In this document: positions 53,606-63,416 of the stretch, piece by piece
Position numbering within the stretch: the first letter of the stretch is position 1
How the letters are laid out: each line of letters opens with the position of its first letter
Source: Actinotalea sp. JY-7876
GTDB lineage: Bacteria; Actinomycetota; Actinomycetes; Actinomycetales; Cellulomonadaceae
Reading direction: 5' to 3'
Length of the DNA stretch: 64,000 bases
NCBI RefSeq assembly: GCF_014042015.1
Contig: NZ_CP059493.1
Location: 1,984,001 to 2,048,000 of the forward strand
Notes under the pieces: generated by a model
What the model was told of the DNA's origin: nothing
Database searches by the model: none
The model's input: the letters and a program-made list of their open reading frames with translations, nothing else
Translations under genes and position numbers: made by a program

Positions 53606-54988
53606 GTGGCTGACAGCCCCACCGTCTTCGACATCGTCGTCCTGGGCGGAGGGAGCGGCGGCTACGCCGCCGCCCTGCGCGCCACCGAGCTGGGGCTGAG
53701 CGTCGCGCTCGTCGAGGCCGAGAAGCTGGGTGGCACCTGCCTGCACTGGGGCTGCATCCCCACCAAGGCGCTGCTGCACGCCGCGGAGCTCGCCGACGGC
53801 GCCCGCGAGAGCGAGAAGTTCGGCGTCAAGGCGACGTTCGAGGGCATCGACATGGCGGGTGTCCACGCCTACAAGGACGGCGTCGTCGGCCGCCTGTACA
53901 AGGGCCTCCAGGGCCTGGTGAAGGCGCACGGCATCACCTACGTCGAGGGCTACGGGCGCCTGGTCGGCCCGGACACGGTCGAGGTCGACGGCACGCGCTA
54001 CCAGGGCCGCAACATCATCCTGGCGACGGGCTCCTACGCCCGGTCGCTGCCCGGCCTGGAGATCGGCGGCCGGATCATGACGTCGGACCAGGCGCTCACG
54101 CTGGACCGCGTGCCCCAGTCCGCGATCATCCTCGGCGGCGGCGTCATCGGCTCGGAGTTCGCGAGCGTCTGGAAGTCGTTCGGCGCGGACGTCACGATCA
54201 TCGAGGCGCTCCCCCACCTCGTGCCCAACGAGGACGAGTCGCTGAGCAAGGCCTTCGAGCGCGCCTACCGGAAGCGCAAGATCAACTTCTCGACCGGTGT
54301 GCGGTTCAGCAGCGCCACGCAGGACGACCAGTGCGTGCACGTCACGCTCGAGGACGGCAAGACGTTCGACGCCGAGGTGCTCCTCGTGGCCGTCGGCCGC
54401 GGGCCGCGCACCGACGGCCTCGGCTACGGCGAGCAGGGCGTCACGCTCGACCGCGGCTTCGTCATCACGAACGAGCGCCTGCACACCGGCGTCGGCAACA
54501 TCTACGCCGTCGGCGACATCGTGCCCGGCCTGCAGCTCGCGCACCGCGGGTTCGCGCAGGGCATCTTCGTCGCCGAGGAGATCGCCGGGCTCAAGCCCGC
54601 GGCGATCGTCGAGTCGGGCATCCCGCGCGTGACCTACTCCGAGCCCGAGGTGGCGTCGGTCGGCGTCACCGAGGCGAAGGCCAAGGAGCTCCACGGCGCG
54701 GACAACGTCGAGGTGCTCGAGTACAACCTCGGGGGCAACGGCAAGAGCCAGATCCTCGGTACCGCGGGATTCGTCAAGCTGGTCCGCCAGAAGGACGGGC
54801 CCGTCGTCGGGGTGCACATGATCGGTGCGCGGGTCGGCGAGCTCATCGCCGAGGGCCAGCTCATCGTGAACTGGGAGGCCTACCCGGAGGACGTGGCAGG
54901 CCTCATCCACGCGCACCCCACCCAGAACGAGGCGATCGGCGAGGCCTTCCTCGCGCTCGCCGGCAAGCCCCTGCACGCCCACAACTGA
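53606..54988 (+). CDS. lpdA: Dihydrolipoyl dehydrogenase (E3)
   Basis: 460 residues. Reoxidises lipoyl groups of 2-oxoacid dehydrogenase complexes with NAD+. FAD loop [13 protein letters not shown], redox pair in [14 protein letters not shown], second nucleotide loop [12 protein letters not shown], and the C-terminal [12 protein letters not shown] with the catalytic His-Glu. GAGGAGA precedes GTG 53606. It lies 25 bp before the E2 gene, forming an E3-E2 operon. Confidence 0.95.
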   Translation: MADSPTVFDIVVLGGGSGGYAAALRATELGLSVALVEAEKLGGTCLHWGCIPTKALLHAAELADGARESEKFGVKATFEGIDMAGVHAYKDGVVGRLYKGLQGLVKAHGITYVEGYGRLVGPDTVEVDGTRYQGRNIILATGSYARSLPGLEIGGRIMTSDQALTLDRVPQSAIILGGGVIGSEFASVWKSFGADVTIIEALPHLVPNEDESLSKAFERAYRKRKINFSTGVRFSSATQDDQCVHVTLEDGKTFDAEVLLVAVGRGPRTDGLGYGEQGVTLDRGFVITNERLHTGVGNIYAVGDIVPGLQLAHRGFAQGIFVAEEIAGLKPAAIVESGIPRVTYSEPEVASVGVTEAKAKELHGADNVEVLEYNLGGNGKSQILGTAGFVKLVRQKDGPVVGVHMIGARVGELIAEGQLIVNWEAYPEDVAGLIHAHPTQNEAIGEAFLALAGKPLHAHN

Positions 54989-55013
54989 CCCCCATCGAAG
55001 GAGACGCGAGGTC

Positions 55014-56948
55014 ATGTCTGACTCCGTGCTGATGCCCGCTCTCGGCGAGAGCGTGACCGAGGGCACCGTGACCCGGTGGCTCAAGCAGGTGGGCGACGAG
55101 GTGGCGGTCGACGAGCCGCTGCTCGAGGTGTCCACCGACAAGGTCGACACCGAGATCCCCTCGCCCTTCGCGGGCACCCTGACCGAGATCCTCGTCCAGG
55201 AGGACGAGACGGTGGAGGTCGGCACCGCGCTGGCCACCATCGGCGCCGCCGGCGAGTCGGGCGGCTCGGACGAGCAGCCCGCCGACCAGGGTTCCGACCA
55301 GGGCTCCCAGGACCAGGGCTCCGGCGACGACGGCGCCCAGGACCAGGCGCCGTCGGCCGACGAGCAGCAGGCCGCCCAGGTTCCCGAGGAGATCACCGAG
55401 GCGCCCGCGACGCCCGCGACGCAGGACGAGCCGGTCCAGCCGCAGCAGTCCGGCGGCTCGGGCGGTGGCGCCACCCAGGACGTGACGATGCCCGCGCTCG
55501 GCGAGAGCGTCACCGAGGGCACCGTGACGCGCTGGCTGAAGCAGGTCGGTGAGGAGGTCGCCGTCGACGAGCCGCTGCTCGAGGTCTCGACCGACAAGGT
55601 CGACACCGAGATCCCGTCTCCCGTCGCCGGCACGCTGGTCGAGATCCTCGTCCAGGAGGACGAGACGGTCGACGTCGGCACGGCGCTGGCCCGCGTGGGC
55701 TCGGCCGACTCCGGCGGTTCCGCGACGGTCGCGCAGGCCGGCGGCGAGCAGGCCGACGCGCAGCCCGCCCAGGAGCAGGCGGCACCCGCGGAGCAGCCCG
55801 AGGAGCAGGCGGCCGCGCAGACGGCCTCCACGCCCGAGGAGCCGGCGCAGCAGGAGTCCCAGGTGACCCCGCCCCAGCCCTCGGCCGAGGCCAAGGCCCA
55901 GGAGCGCTCGCCCGAGACGGCGGCGCCGGGCCAGCCCGCGTACGAGGCCGCCCCGGCCGCATCCTCGAGCGCCCCGGCGCCGTCCGGCGGTGGCACGGGC
56001 TACCTGACGCCGCTGGTGCGCAAGCTCGCTGCCGAGAAGGGCGTCGACCTGTCCACGCTCACGGGTACGGGCGTCGGCGGACGCATCCGCAAGGAGGACG
56101 TCCTCGAGGCGGCCGCCAAGGCGGAGCAGGAGCGCGCCGCGAAGGCCGAGCAGGAGCGCGCCTCGCAGCAGCAGGCCGCCCCGGCGTCGTCCGCTCCGGC
56201 GGCGAAGGCCGCCCCGGCGACCGTCTCCCCGCTGCGCGGCACGACCGAGAAGGCGAGCCGCCTGCGGCAGATCATCGCCTCGCGGATGGTCGAGTCGCTC
56301 CAGACGATGGCGCAGCTCACCACCGTCGTCGAGGTGGACGTGACCAAGGTCGCCCGCCTGCGGGCCAAGGCGAAGGGCGACTTCGCGGCTCGCGAGGGCG
56401 TCAACCTCACGTTCCTGCCGTTCTTCGTGCTGGCGGCCACGGAGGCCCTCAAGGCGCACCCCAAGGTCAACGGGGTGCTCGAGGGCAACCAGATCACGTA
56501 CCACGGCGAGGAGAACGTCGGCATCGCGGTCGACACCGAGCGCGGCCTGGTCGTGCCGGTCATCCGCGGCGCGGGCGACCTCAACCTGGCCGGCATCGCG
56601 CGGAAGATCGCGGACCTGGCGTCCCGGACGCGCGACAACAAGATCAAGCCGGACGAGCTGAGCGGCGCGACCTTCACCGTGACCAACACGGGCTCCGGCG
56701 GCGCGCTGTTCGACACCCCGATCGTGCCCGTCGGCACCTCGGCGATCCTCGGCACGGGCTCGATCGTCAAGCGCCCGGTCGTGGCGAGCGACCCCGACGG
56801 CGTGGAGTACATCGCCGTGCGGTCGGTGTGCTACCTCGCCCTGTCGTACGACCACCGCCTGGTGGACGGCGCCGACGCGTCGCGCTACCTCATGTCGGTC
56901 AAGAAGCGGATCGAGGAGGGCGACTTCGAGGCCGAGGTCGGGCTCTGA
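55014..56948 (+). CDS. sucB: 2-oxoacid dehydrogenase E2 acyltransferase with two lipoyl domains
   Basis: 644 residues. Two lipoyl domains (about 3-78 and 158-233), each with lysine in STDKVDTE, are nearly identical. They are followed by acidic Gln/Ala linkers, a peripheral-subunit-binding domain ([17 protein letters not shown], about 327-365) and the catalytic domain ending in [16 protein letters not shown]. Corresponds to Rv2215 (dlaT/sucB); whether it serves pyruvate, 2-oxoglutarate or both complexes cannot be told from sequence. AAGGAGACG lies upstream of the ATG. The duplicated lipoyl DNA is a gene-internal repeat. Confidence 0.94.
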   Translation: MSDSVLMPALGESVTEGTVTRWLKQVGDEVAVDEPLLEVSTDKVDTEIPSPFAGTLTEILVQEDETVEVGTALATIGAAGESGGSDEQPADQGSDQGSQDQGSGDDGAQDQAPSADEQQAAQVPEEITEAPATPATQDEPVQPQQSGGSGGGATQDVTMPALGESVTEGTVTRWLKQVGEEVAVDEPLLEVSTDKVDTEIPSPVAGTLVEILVQEDETVDVGTALARVGSADSGGSATVAQAGGEQADAQPAQEQAAPAEQPEEQAAAQTASTPEEPAQQESQVTPPQPSAEAKAQERSPETAAPGQPAYEAAPAASSSAPAPSGGGTGYLTPLVRKLAAEKGVDLSTLTGTGVGGRIRKEDVLEAAAKAEQERAAKAEQERASQQQAAPASSAPAAKAAPATVSPLRGTTEKASRLRQIIASRMVESLQTMAQLTTVVEVDVTKVARLRAKAKGDFAAREGVNLTFLPFFVLAATEALKAHPKVNGVLEGNQITYHGEENVGIAVDTERGLVVPVIRGAGDLNLAGIARKIADLASRTRDNKIKPDELSGATFTVTNTGSGGALFDTPIVPVGTSAILGTGSIVKRPVVASDPDGVEYIAVRSVCYLALSYDHRLVDGADASRYLMSVKKRIEEGDFEAEVGL

Positions 56949-56958
56949 GCTGCGCGGC

Positions 56959-56989
56959 GACGCCCCGGACCCTCGCGGTCCGGGGCGTC
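56959..56989. terminator. Terminator of the lpd-sucB operon
   Basis: A 13-bp perfect stem (56959-56971 with 56977-56989) with a CTCGC loop, 10 bp past the stop. Confidence 0.8.
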
Positions 56990-57029
56990 GTCGTGTCCGC
57001 CCCCGGCCCCGCGACGCACGCCCCTGCCC

Positions 57030-57035
57030 TACGGT
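57030..57035 (+). promoter_or_regulatory. -10 element of the epimerase gene
   Basis: TACGGT and a 7-base spacer to ATG 57043. A GTG at 57034 overlaps the hexamer and is not used. Confidence 0.55.
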
Positions 57036-57042
57036 GAGCGGC

Positions 57043-57939
57043 ATGCACGTCGTCGTCGCCGGATCGCACGGCCTCATCGGCTCGGCCCTCGTGGAGCACC
57101 TCGCGACCCGCGGGCACCGGGTGCGCCGCCTCGTGCGGCGCGCGCCGGCCACGAGCCGAGAGATCGGCTGGGACCCCGACCGCGGCCGGCTCGACGCGGA
57201 GGAGCTGCGGGCGGCCGACGCCGTCGTCAACCTCGGCGGCGCCGGACTGGGCGACCGCCGCTGGACGCCCGCCTACCGGGCGACCATCCTCCGCAGCCGG
57301 ACGACGCCGACGGCGCTGCTCGCCCGCACCCTCGCGCGCCTCGACGACCGGCCGCGCGTGCTCCTCCAGGGCTCCGCCGTCGGGTTCTACGGCGACCGGG
57401 GGGACGAGGTGCTCACGGAGGCATCGGAGCCCGGGGAGGGCTTCCTGGTCGACGTCGTGCGCGCCTGGGAGGGGGCGGCGCGCCCCGCGCAGGACGCGGG
57501 CGTGCGCGTGGCGCACCTGCGCACGGGCATCGTCATGTCCCGCAGCGGCGGCTCCTTCGGGCGCCTCCTGCCCCTGCTGCGCCTCGGTGTCGGCGGGCCG
57601 CTCGGCGACGGCTCGGCCGTCTGGGCCTGGATCACCCTCGAGGACCAGGTCCGCGCGATCGAGCACCTGCTCACCGCCGACGTGCACGGTGCGGTCAACC
57701 TCACGGGGCCGTCCCCGGCCCGGGTCGGCGACGTGGTCGGCGCGGTGGCGCGCGCGCTGCGCCGGCCCGCGGTCGTCCGCGTGCCGCGCGTGGCGCTGCG
57801 CCTGGCGCTCGGCGAGTTCGCCGACGACGTGCTGTCCTCGCAGCGCGCCCTGCCGACCGTGCTCGCGACCAGCGGCTTCACGCACACGCACGCCACCCTC
57901 GACGCCGCCGCCGCGTGGACGGCCGGCCGGGGACGCTGA
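57043..57939 (+). CDS. TIGR01777-family NAD-dependent epimerase-like protein
   Basis: 298 residues. Extended SDR opening VVVAGSHGLIGSALVEHL with the TIGR01777 segments NLGGAGLGDRRW and GSAVGFYGDRGDEVLTE, and a C-terminal DUF1731-like part with VPRVALRLALGEFADDVLSSQRALP. Corresponds to Rv2216 and sits between the E2 gene and lipB as in mycobacteria; substrate unknown. Confidence 0.9.
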   Translation: MHVVVAGSHGLIGSALVEHLATRGHRVRRLVRRAPATSREIGWDPDRGRLDAEELRAADAVVNLGGAGLGDRRWTPAYRATILRSRTTPTALLARTLARLDDRPRVLLQGSAVGFYGDRGDEVLTEASEPGEGFLVDVVRAWEGAARPAQDAGVRVAHLRTGIVMSRSGGSFGRLLPLLRLGVGGPLGDGSAVWAWITLEDQVRAIEHLLTADVHGAVNLTGPSPARVGDVVGAVARALRRPAVVRVPRVALRLALGEFADDVLSSQRALPTVLATSGFTHTHATLDAAAAWTAGRGR

Positions 57940-57943
57940 CGGC

Positions 57944-59452
57944 TCACGCCGAGGGCGCCAGCACGGAGGCGACGCGCCACCCGCCCGCGGTGGGGCAGAC
58001 GCGCAGCACGACGGCCGCGGCGCCGCCGGCTGCCGGTGCGTCCGGCGCAGGCTCGGCCGGCACGGCGCCGACCGCGGCGGTCAGCGCGACGTCCGCACAG
58101 GCGGCACCCCCACCGGCGCCCCCACCGGCGCGGCCCGGGCGAGGGTCGACGCCGACCTGACGGCTCGGGACGCTGCTCGCGACGAGGGCCACGTCCGCCA
58201 CCTCGAGGCGCACTCCCCCGGGCGCGCCACCGCCGCGTCGCGCCGCGACGAGGTCCGCGGCGGCGGCCTGCGACCGCGGCACCGTGACCCGGGCGAGCCG
58301 GCCGCGGTCCGCCGCCAGGAGCGCCTCCGCGCGTTCGTGCGTGAGGCGCAGGGCCGCCGCGGCCGGCGGCAGCGTCACGGGGGCGACCCCGCCCGCAGCG
58401 GGATCGGCGCGGTACCCCGCCCCGGTCGCCTCGGACGACGCGGTCCCCCGCGGCGCCGTCGCCGGCACCGGACCGACCCGTCCGGCGCCCGTGGCGGCCG
58501 CGACGACCGCGGCGACCAGGACGGCGGTCGTCGCGGCCAGGAGCCTGAACCGCAGGGGATGACCGGCGCGGTGCCGCCCACGTGCCCGCCGGGGCCGCGG
58601 CTGCGTCCGCGCCGGGTCGGGCTCGGCCAGGCGACGCAGGCTCAGCTGCGCGAGGACGGCCGGGTCCACGGGCCGGATCGGCTCGGGCGGGCACGCCGCG
58701 AAGAGCAGGGCCGCGAGCTCGGCCGCCGTCGGCCGCGCCTCCGCGACGGGGTCGCCGGCCCGCCGCAGCACGTCGCGCACGGCGGTCCGGGCGGGATCAC
58801 CCACCCGGCCGCGCGCGTCCGGCGGGTCGGGCGGGCCGAGCAGGGCGATGCCGAGGCGGCCGAGGGCGTGCACGTCGCCCGCGGGCGTGGCGCCGCGGCT
58901 CCGCTCGGGCGCCGCGTACCCGACGGTGCCGCCCTCGAACGGGTCGTCGCCCAGGACGAGGTCGACCAGCACCGGCCGCCCGTCCTCGACGACGACGTTC
59001 GCCGGTGCCACGTCGCCGTGGGTCAGGCCACGCTCGTGCAGCGCCGCGAGCGCGTCGGCGAGCGGCACGAGCGCCGTGACGACCTCGCCGGCCCGCCATC
59101 CCGGCCGGGCGGCGAGGAGGGTGGCCAGGTCGTGCCCCGCCACGGCGTCGTGCAGCACCGCCAGGCGCCCGTCCGGCAGCACGAGCGCGCCGCTCACGGT
59201 GGCGACGTGCGGGTGGCGCACGGCGGCGAGCGCCGTCGCCCGCTCGTGCAGCCGGGCGGTGTGGGTCGCCGAACGCGTGACGACGAGCGTGACGACGCGT
59301 CGGACGTCGCCGAGCGGTCCGCCGGCCAGCGGCACGGCGCTCCACCGCGCGCCGGACGCGCCGGCACCGAGCGGTCCGGCCAGACGTAGGCCGGCCTCCG
59401 CCAGGGCGGCCGCGAGCCCTTCCGGGACGGTGGGGGCCGGGTCGTCGCTCAC
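57944..59452 (-). CDS. Membrane-anchored Ser/Thr pseudokinase
   Basis: 502 residues. The N-terminal 255 follow a Hanks kinase: glycine loop LGAGASGARW, catalytic-loop HGDVAPANV (D147 kept, following lysine replaced by A149) and a GYAAPERS end to the activation segment. DFG is replaced by DLV (164-166), and the beta-3 lysine is missing; there is no lysine in the whole protein. One helix at about 303-324 is followed by a 175-residue Ala-rich extracytoplasmic domain. Phosphotransfer looks impossible; a scaffold or ligand sensor, perhaps for the true kinase near 3 kb, is inferred. GTG 59452 is the only credible start. Confidence 0.75.
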   Translation of the reverse strand: MSDDPAPTVPEGLAAALAEAGLRLAGPLGAGASGARWSAVPLAGGPLGDVRRVVTLVVTRSATHTARLHERATALAAVRHPHVATVSGALVLPDGRLAVLHDAVAGHDLATLLAARPGWRAGEVVTALVPLADALAALHERGLTHGDVAPANVVVEDGRPVLVDLVLGDDPFEGGTVGYAAPERSRGATPAGDVHALGRLGIALLGPPDPPDARGRVGDPARTAVRDVLRRAGDPVAEARPTAAELAALLFAACPPEPIRPVDPAVLAQLSLRRLAEPDPARTQPRPRRARGRHRAGHPLRFRLLAATTAVLVAAVVAAATGAGRVGPVPATAPRGTASSEATGAGYRADPAAGGVAPVTLPPAAAALRLTHERAEALLAADRGRLARVTVPRSQAAAADLVAARRGGGAPGGVRLEVADVALVASSVPSRQVGVDPRPGRAGGGAGGGAACADVALTAAVGAVPAEPAPDAPAAGGAAAVVLRVCPTAGGWRVASVLAPSA

Positions 59453-59517
59453 GCCGCCATGCGACCACGCCCGGCGCCCGCCGGGGCGCTGTCCACAGGC
59501 CCGGCCCGGCGGAGCGG

Positions 59518-60561
59518 TCAGGCGACGGGCTCGTCGCGGCGGCTGACCGCGCTCACGCGCGCGGCGTCGAGCACCGCCGCCGTCCGGACGGCGTCGCGCG
59601 GGTCCACGGGCACCGGGCCGCCCGCGAGCCACGCGGCCACGGCGCGGTAGAAGTCCGCGTGTCCCCCCGGGGCCCGCGGCACGGGGCGGGTCTCGTCGCC
59701 GTGCACGAGCCACCCCGCCATGCCGTCGCCCGGGTCGAGCGCGGCGAACGGCGTCGGCTCCCCCTCGAACGACGTCACGAGGAAGGCGCCGGCCGAGCCC
59801 AGGACGCGCGTGCGGGGGCCCGGCGCACCCACCAGGCCGCCCGCCCACAGGTGGCTGACCGTGCCGGACGCGTGGCTCAGCGCCAGGAACACGTCGTCCT
59901 CGGTGGGGGTGGTCAGGGCGCGGAGCTCGCCGCGCACCGCCTCGACCGGGCCGAAGAGCTGGGTCGCCGAGTCGACGAGGTGGGACCCGAGGTCGAGCAG
60001 CAGCCCGCCGCCGTCGCCGACCGCGTTCTCCTTCCAGCGGTCCTTGGGCACGGGCCGCCACCGCTCCCAGCGGCGCTCGAAGCGGTGGACCGTGCCGAGG
60101 GCGCCGTCGTCGAGCAGGCGGCGCAGCGTGAGCTGCTCGCCGTCCCACCGCCGGTTCTGGAACACGGTCAGGCGACCGGCGCGGGCCTCGGCGAGGTCGA
60201 CCAGGTGCTGGGCGCCCTCCCGGTCGAGGGCCAGCGGCTTGTCGACCACCGTGGGCACGCCCGCCTCCAGCGCGGCACCCGCGTGCTCGAGGTGGCGGCC
60301 GGTCGGCGACGCGACGACCACGACGTCCAGGTCGGGCGCGGCGAGCAGCGCGTCGACGTCGCCGTGGACGCGCACGCCCGGCCAGTCCTGCCTCGCGGCA
60401 CGGACCCGGCCGGGGTCCCGCGTGACGACGTCCGTCACGCGGTGCCCCGCCTCGCGGAGCAGCCGGGCGTGGATCCCGCGCCCGGCGTCCCCGTACCCGA
60501 TCAGACCGACACGCGTTCCCGGCTGCCGGCCGTCTCGCGGGCCCCGATCTTCCTCTGCCAT
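59518..60561 (-). CDS. Gfo/Idh/MocA-family oxidoreductase
   Basis: 347 residues. Rossmann opening VGLIGYGDAGRGIHARLL, then VVVASPTGRHLEHA and the conserved VDKPLA lysine motif, with a C-terminal alpha/beta substrate domain. Acts on a sugar or inositol-like substrate that is not identifiable. ATG 60561 lies inside the 3' end of the MMPL gene, a 61-bp overlap that may shorten if a later start is used. Confidence 0.88.
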   Translation of the reverse strand: MAEEDRGPRDGRQPGTRVGLIGYGDAGRGIHARLLREAGHRVTDVVTRDPGRVRAARQDWPGVRVHGDVDALLAAPDLDVVVVASPTGRHLEHAGAALEAGVPTVVDKPLALDREGAQHLVDLAEARAGRLTVFQNRRWDGEQLTLRRLLDDGALGTVHRFERRWERWRPVPKDRWKENAVGDGGGLLLDLGSHLVDSATQLFGPVEAVRGELRALTTPTEDDVFLALSHASGTVSHLWAGGLVGAPGPRTRVLGSAGAFLVTSFEGEPTPFAALDPGDGMAGWLVHGDETRPVPRAPGGHADFYRAVAAWLAGGPVPVDPRDAVRTAAVLDAARVSAVSRRDEPVA

Positions 60562-62732
60562 GGCCACCACGATGCCGCACCGAGCTCGTGGATCACACCG
60601 GGCACGAGCAGCGTCCGGACGACCAGGGCGTCGATGAGGACGCCGAGCGCGACGAGGAACGCGAGCTGGACCAGGAAGAGCAGCGGCAGCACGGCGAGCG
60701 CCCCGAAGGTCGCGGCGAGCACGATCCCGGCGCTCGTGATGACGCCACCGGTGACCGTCAGGCCGCGCCGCACCCCCTCGCGGGTCCCGTGCACGAGCGA
60801 CTCCTCCCGCACCCGGGTCATGAGGAAGATCGAGTAGTCGATCCCGAGCGCGACCAGGAACACGAACGCGTACAGCGGCACCGAGGCGTCCGCGCCCGGC
60901 ATGTCGAGCACGTGGTTGAACACGAGCGCCGCGATGCCGATCGTCGCCCCGAAGGACAGCAGGTTCGCCAGGATCAGCACGACGGGCGCCACGAACGCGC
61001 GCAGCAGGAGGATCAGCACCACCAGGATGACCGCGAGGATCGTCGGCACGATGACCCGCAGGTCCCGCGCGCTCGTCACCTGCGTGTCCAGCCGCTCCGC
61101 GGCGGCACCGCCGACGAGCGTCCCGGGCGAGGCCTCGTGGGCGGCCTCGCGGATGTCCTCGACGACGAGCGTCGCCTCCTGGCTCTCGGACGACGCCTCG
61201 GTGACGACCTCGACGAGCACGCGGCCGTCGACGACCACGGGCGGGGCGGAGGGGTCGGCCGGACGTCCGCCGCCACCGCCCTCGGTGACCGGTGCCGCGG
61301 CGGCGACGCCGTCGACGTCGCCGACCGCGTCCAGGACGGCGTCGAGGTCCGCCTCGTCCACCACGACGGTGACGGGCTGCACCTGGCCGGCGTCGAAGTG
61401 CTCGGCCAGGTACTCCTCGCCCGCGACGGACTCGACCTCGGTGAGGAAGACGTCGGTGTCGCCGGTGCCCTCCGCCTCGAACGTCGGCACCCACAGGCAC
61501 GCGACCGCGAGCGCGACAGCCGTCGTGAGCCAGACGCGGCGCGGGTGGCGGCCGATCAGGCCGGAGATCCGGCCCCACACGCCGGAGCGTGCCTCGAGGT
61601 GCTCGAGCGACTCGGCGCCGCCGTCCGCGGCGTCCGCCTCCACGTGCGGGACGCGCGGCCAGAAGATGAAGCGCGAGCGGCGACCGGCCAGGAGCAGCAG
61701 GGCGGGCAGCAGCGTCATCGAGGCCAGGAACGCCGCCGCGATGCCGATGGCGGCCACCGGGCCCAGGCTCTGGTTGGAGCGCAGGTCGGACAGGAGCAGG
61801 CACAGGAGGCCGGCGATCACGGTGCCCGCGCTCGCGGCGATCGGCTCGATGGAGCCGCGGATCGCGCGGCGCATCGCGGTGAACGGCGACTCGATGCGAC
61901 GCAGCTCCTCGCGATAGCGCGCCACCAGGAGGAGCGAGTAGTCCGTGGCGGCGCCGACCACGAGGATGAACAGGATCCCCTGGCTCTGACCGTTGAGGAC
62001 GAGCACGTCGGCGGCGGCGAGCTCGTAGACGACGAGCGCGGCCGCGCACAGGCCGAACAGGGACGTGAACAGGACGGTGAACGGCAGGGACGGCGAGCGG
62101 TAGACGAGGACGAGGATGACGAAGACGACGGCGAGGGCGACGACGAGGAGCAGCCCGTCGATGCCGCCGAAGGCCGCGACGAGGTCGGCGATGGCACCGG
62201 CGGGGCCGGTGACCCACGCCTGGAGCCCGTCGGCTTCGAGCGTCTCGTCGACCGCGGCGCGCAGCTCGGTGACCACGAGGTTGACGGCCCGCTCCTCGCC
62301 GATCTGCTCGTTGGCCGCGTCCGCGTCGAGCACGACGGTGACCAGCGCGGCCTCGCCGTCCTCCGACGGGATGGCGAACGGCGGCGCCACGAGCAGGTCC
62401 TCGATCGTCGTGTCGTCCTCGAGCTCGATCCCCGGGATCTCCTCGGCGAACGCCTGGACGTCGGCCAGCTGCTCCGGTGTCAGCGCCCCGTCCCCGCGCA
62501 CGACGACCAGCGCGGGCAGCACGGCCTCCTCGCTGAACCCCTCGGCGGCGGCGGCGGCCTCGGTGGACTCGGCCCCCTCCGGCAGGAACGATGCGACGTC
62601 GTTCTCCTGGACGTCCGAGAGGCTGCCGATGGACATGCCGCCCAGGCCCGCCACGCCCAACCAGACGAGGATGACGGCGAGGATCCCGATCCCCCGGACG
62701 ACTCCGGCCCACCGGCCGCTTTTACTCAGCAT
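60501..62732 (-). CDS. MMPL-family RND-type transporter
   Basis: 743 residues, twelve helices in two halves. Each half has a periplasmic loop domain and an MMPL helix bundle; ILVVGAATDYSLLL and FVFLVALGIDYSIFLMTRV carry the proton-relay Asp-Tyr pairs. Exports lipids or drugs by proton drive. The ATG at 62732 lies inside an 18-bp palindrome, and a divergent MarR gene starts 72 bp away, so it is probably a MarR-controlled pump. Confidence 0.92.
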   Translation of the reverse strand: MLSKSGRWAGVVRGIGILAVILVWLGVAGLGGMSIGSLSDVQENDVASFLPEGAESTEAAAAAEGFSEEAVLPALVVVRGDGALTPEQLADVQAFAEEIPGIELEDDTTIEDLLVAPPFAIPSEDGEAALVTVVLDADAANEQIGEERAVNLVVTELRAAVDETLEADGLQAWVTGPAGAIADLVAAFGGIDGLLLVVALAVVFVILVLVYRSPSLPFTVLFTSLFGLCAAALVVYELAAADVLVLNGQSQGILFILVVGAATDYSLLLVARYREELRRIESPFTAMRRAIRGSIEPIAASAGTVIAGLLCLLLSDLRSNQSLGPVAAIGIAAAFLASMTLLPALLLLAGRRSRFIFWPRVPHVEADAADGGAESLEHLEARSGVWGRISGLIGRHPRRVWLTTAVALAVACLWVPTFEAEGTGDTDVFLTEVESVAGEEYLAEHFDAGQVQPVTVVVDEADLDAVLDAVGDVDGVAAAAPVTEGGGGGRPADPSAPPVVVDGRVLVEVVTEASSESQEATLVVEDIREAAHEASPGTLVGGAAAERLDTQVTSARDLRVIVPTILAVILVVLILLLRAFVAPVVLILANLLSFGATIGIAALVFNHVLDMPGADASVPLYAFVFLVALGIDYSIFLMTRVREESLVHGTREGVRRGLTVTGGVITSAGIVLAATFGALAVLPLLFLVQLAFLVALGVLIDALVVRTLLVPGVIHELGAASWWPWQRKIGARETAGSRERVSV

Positions 62733-62740
62733 GCTGAGTA
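62723..62740. promoter_or_regulatory. Candidate MarR operator overlapping the MMPL start codon
   Basis: TACTCAGCATGCTGAGTA, a perfect 18-bp palindrome, contains the MMPL ATG. Typical in size and symmetry for MarR-family sites. Confidence 0.6.
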
Positions 62741-62768
62741 TTGTTGACCTGACTAGCCTGGGCGACAA

Positions 62769-62791
62769 GTTGAACCGCCGTAGGTTGAACC
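62769..62791 (+). repeat. Direct repeat in the MMPL-marR intergenic region
   Basis: GTTGAACC occurs at 62769-62776 and 62784-62791. A TAGGTT hexamer (62781-62786) in this stretch is a possible marR -10. Confidence 0.5.
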
Positions 62792-62804
62792 AGAAGGGTC
62801 GGCA

Positions 62805-63416
62805 GTGACCTCTCGGACCGTGGACGGCGCACCGGAGGACCTCCGCAGCGCCGCCACCCAGCAGGCCTGGGGCGACGGTGCACCCGCCCCCGGGCAGCCG
62901 ATCCCTACCCACCGGTGGCCCACCGGCCGCCTCATCTCCGCGGTGGCGCGGCGCATCGAGCGCGACTGGAACGCCCACCTGGCGGCGTGGGACCTCAACC
63001 ACGCCTCCCTGCCGGTGCTGTTCCTGCTGGCCGCCGGCCCCCGGTCCCAGCGTGAGCTGGCCGCGGGCTCCGGGGTCACCGAGCAGACGATGAGCCGGAT
63101 CATCGCCCGCCTCGACCGCACCGGGTACATCGAGCGCCGCACGCACGCGAACGACCGCCGCCGCAACGACGTCGCCCTGACCGAGGAGGGCTTCCGCGCG
63201 CTGCAGGAGGCCGGTGACCCGCGCTTCGCCGAGGAGCTGAGCGTCCGCGGCCTGAGCGCGGAGCAGGTCGGGCAGCTGCGCGAGATCCTCGCCGTGATGA
63301 TGGCCGGGCACCCCCGGGCCTGGGACGTGCCGCCGGGCGAGGTCCCGGACGAGGCACCCGACGGCACGTCCGACGACGCGTGCCGGACGCCGCCGGCGCC
63401 GTCGGACGCCGGGTAG
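62805..63416 (+). CDS. MarR-family transcriptional regulator
   Basis: 203 residues. A disordered 40-residue leader precedes a winged helix: SQRELAAGSGVTEQTMSRIIARLDRTG is the recognition region and NDRRRNDVALTEEG the wing. The C-terminal 35 residues are acidic and Pro-rich. Expected to repress the divergent MMPL gene and release on a small ligand. AGAAGGG lies before GTG 62805. Its TAG stop forms the start of the lipB -10. Confidence 0.9.
   Translation: MTSRTVDGAPEDLRSAATQQAWGDGAPAPGQPIPTHRWPTGRLISAVARRIERDWNAHLAAWDLNHASLPVLFLLAAGPRSQRELAAGSGVTEQTMSRIIARLDRTGYIERRTHANDRRRNDVALTEEGFRALQEAGDPRFAEELSVRGLSAEQVGQLREILAVMMAGHPRAWDVPPGEVPDEAPDGTSDDACRTPPAPSDAG

Noticed and set aside
55014-55720. 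Near-identical duplicated DNA suggesting a mobile repeat
   Set aside because: The duplication encodes the two lipoyl domains of the E2 protein, a normal feature of the family.
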